Shown here one piece after another: positions 4,563 through 5,204 of a stretch of DNA of 5,204 bases. Within the stretch, counting starts at the first letter, position 1, and every line of letters begins with the position of its first letter. The notes below the pieces were generated by a model. That model was not told the origin of the DNA, made no database searches, and saw only the letters and a program-made list of their open reading frames with translations. The stretch is from JBOGZI01 sp050697275. Its GTDB lineage: Bacteria > Actinomycetota > Thermoleophilia > Solirubrobacterales > 70-9. Both the position numbers and the translations under genes were made by a program. Location of the stretch: positions 1-5,204 of the forward strand of contig JBOGZI010000213.1 in the NCBI GenBank assembly GCA_050697275.1, read 5' to 3'.

Positions 4563-5204
4563 GTGCCCGGGATAGTCATAGTCGGCGCCCAGTGGGGCGA
4601 TGAGGGCAAGGGAAAGGTCACCGACCTGCTCGCCGAGCGGGCCGACGTAGTGATCCGCTTCCAGGGTGGAAACAACGCCGGCCACACGATCATCCGCGAC
4701 GGCGAGACCTACAAGTTCCACCTGATCCCGTCGGGGATCCTGTACCCGGGGAAGATCTGCGCGATCGGCAACGGAGTCGTGATCGACCCGAGGGTGCTCA
4801 CCGGCGAGATCGACGAGCTCCGCCGCCGCGGGGTCGACGTCAGCGGGCTCCGGATCTCGGCGAACGCGCACCTGATCATGCCCTACCACGTCCTCCTCGA
4901 CACCGCCGGCGAGCTCAAGCTCGGCAAGCTCGAGATCGGGACGACCCGTCGCGGGATCGGGCCCTGCTACGCCGACAAGGCGGCGCGGCTCGGGATCAGG
5001 GTCCAGGACCTGCTGGACGAGAAGATCCTACGGAAGAAGATCATGGCGGCGATGGAGCCGAAGCAGCAGATGCTGCGGCCGTTCGCGAAGGACCCCGAGC
5101 TCGACCTGCAGACGATCGTCCAGACCTACGTCGCCTACGGCGAGCGCCTCGCCCCCCACATCGCCGACACGGCGAGGCTCTGCTGGGCGGCGCTCGACCG
5201 CGAC
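4563..5204 (+). CDS. purA: Adenylosuccinate synthetase, N-terminal part
   Basis: PurA joins IMP and aspartate using GTP to make adenylosuccinate, the first step from IMP to AMP, in the cytoplasm. The 214 codons present are the N-terminal half; the family is usually about 430 aa, so the gene is cut by the window edge and not visibly broken. The GTP/IMP-binding loop GAQWGDEGKGK is at residues 8-18, with the catalytic Asp13. GGNNAGHT at 35-42 gives the catalytic His41, in the usual numbering for this family. GTTRRGIGP follows at 126-134. The GTG start gives the normal N-terminus MPGIVIVGAQWG. Codons 4 and 6 are both ATA, rare in this GC-rich sequence. It appears to be transcribed from its own promoter. 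Confidence 0.97.
   Translation, partial: MPGIVIVGAQWGDEGKGKVTDLLAERADVVIRFQGGNNAGHTIIRDGETYKFHLIPSGILYPGKICAIGNGVVIDPRVLTGEIDELRRRGVDVSGLRISANAHLIMPYHVLLDTAGELKLGKLEIGTTRRGIGPCYADKAARLGIRVQDLLDEKILRKKIMAAMEPKQQMLRPFAKDPELDLQTIVQTYVAYGERLAPHIADTARLCWAALDRD

Noticed and set aside
1..5204. CRISPR array, tRNA, rRNA, insertion sequence, phage or defence genes
   Set aside because: No regularly spaced direct repeats, structural-RNA signatures, transposase or defence domains are visible. All plus-strand genes are housekeeping genes in conserved order.

Overview
The window is a conserved ribosomal-protein and replication gene cluster from a high-GC bacterium, not an accessory or mobile region. Third codon positions are almost all G or C, non-ATG starts dominate, and several genes look leaderless. 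The order rpsF-ssb-rpsR-rplI-dnaB is seen across many bacteria. The high GC, the leaderless-type starts and a DnaC-like ATPase directly after dnaB suggest a deep-branching actinobacterium, possibly class Thermoleophilia. That placement is an inference and cannot be settled from the sequence alone.

Layout, left to right. Positions 1-128 (minus strand) are the start of a gene leaving the left edge; it appears to encode a membrane-anchored or secreted protein and is divergent from the rest. Positions 129-250 are a divergent intergenic region with two perfect hairpins and a -10-like box. Then, all on the plus strand: rpsF (S6, 251-643), ssb (TTG start, 779-1246), rpsR (S18, TTG start, 1284-1556), rplI (L9, 1567-2019), a 257-base gap with several hairpins, dnaB (apparent CTG start, 2277-3698), a DnaC/DnaI-like helicase-loader ATPase (apparent CTG start, 3700-4464), and purA (GTG start, 4563 to the right edge, truncated after 214 residues).

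How the genes work together: S6 and S18 bind each other in the 30S platform and L9 is a 50S protein. SSB, DnaB and the DnaC-like ATPase act at the replication fork: SSB coats single-stranded DNA, DnaB unwinds, and the ATPase probably loads DnaB. PurA starts the AMP branch of purine synthesis and seems to have its own promoter.

I see no undescribed multi-gene system, mobile element or CRISPR array. The points worth a second look are at the level of expression. Two successive replication genes appear to start with CTG, and callers limited to ATG/GTG/TTG would truncate both. A perfect 8-bp inverted repeat abuts the rpsR start and encloses a possible -10 box. Three genes have leaderless-type starts. 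Two short motifs recur upstream of different genes of the cluster.
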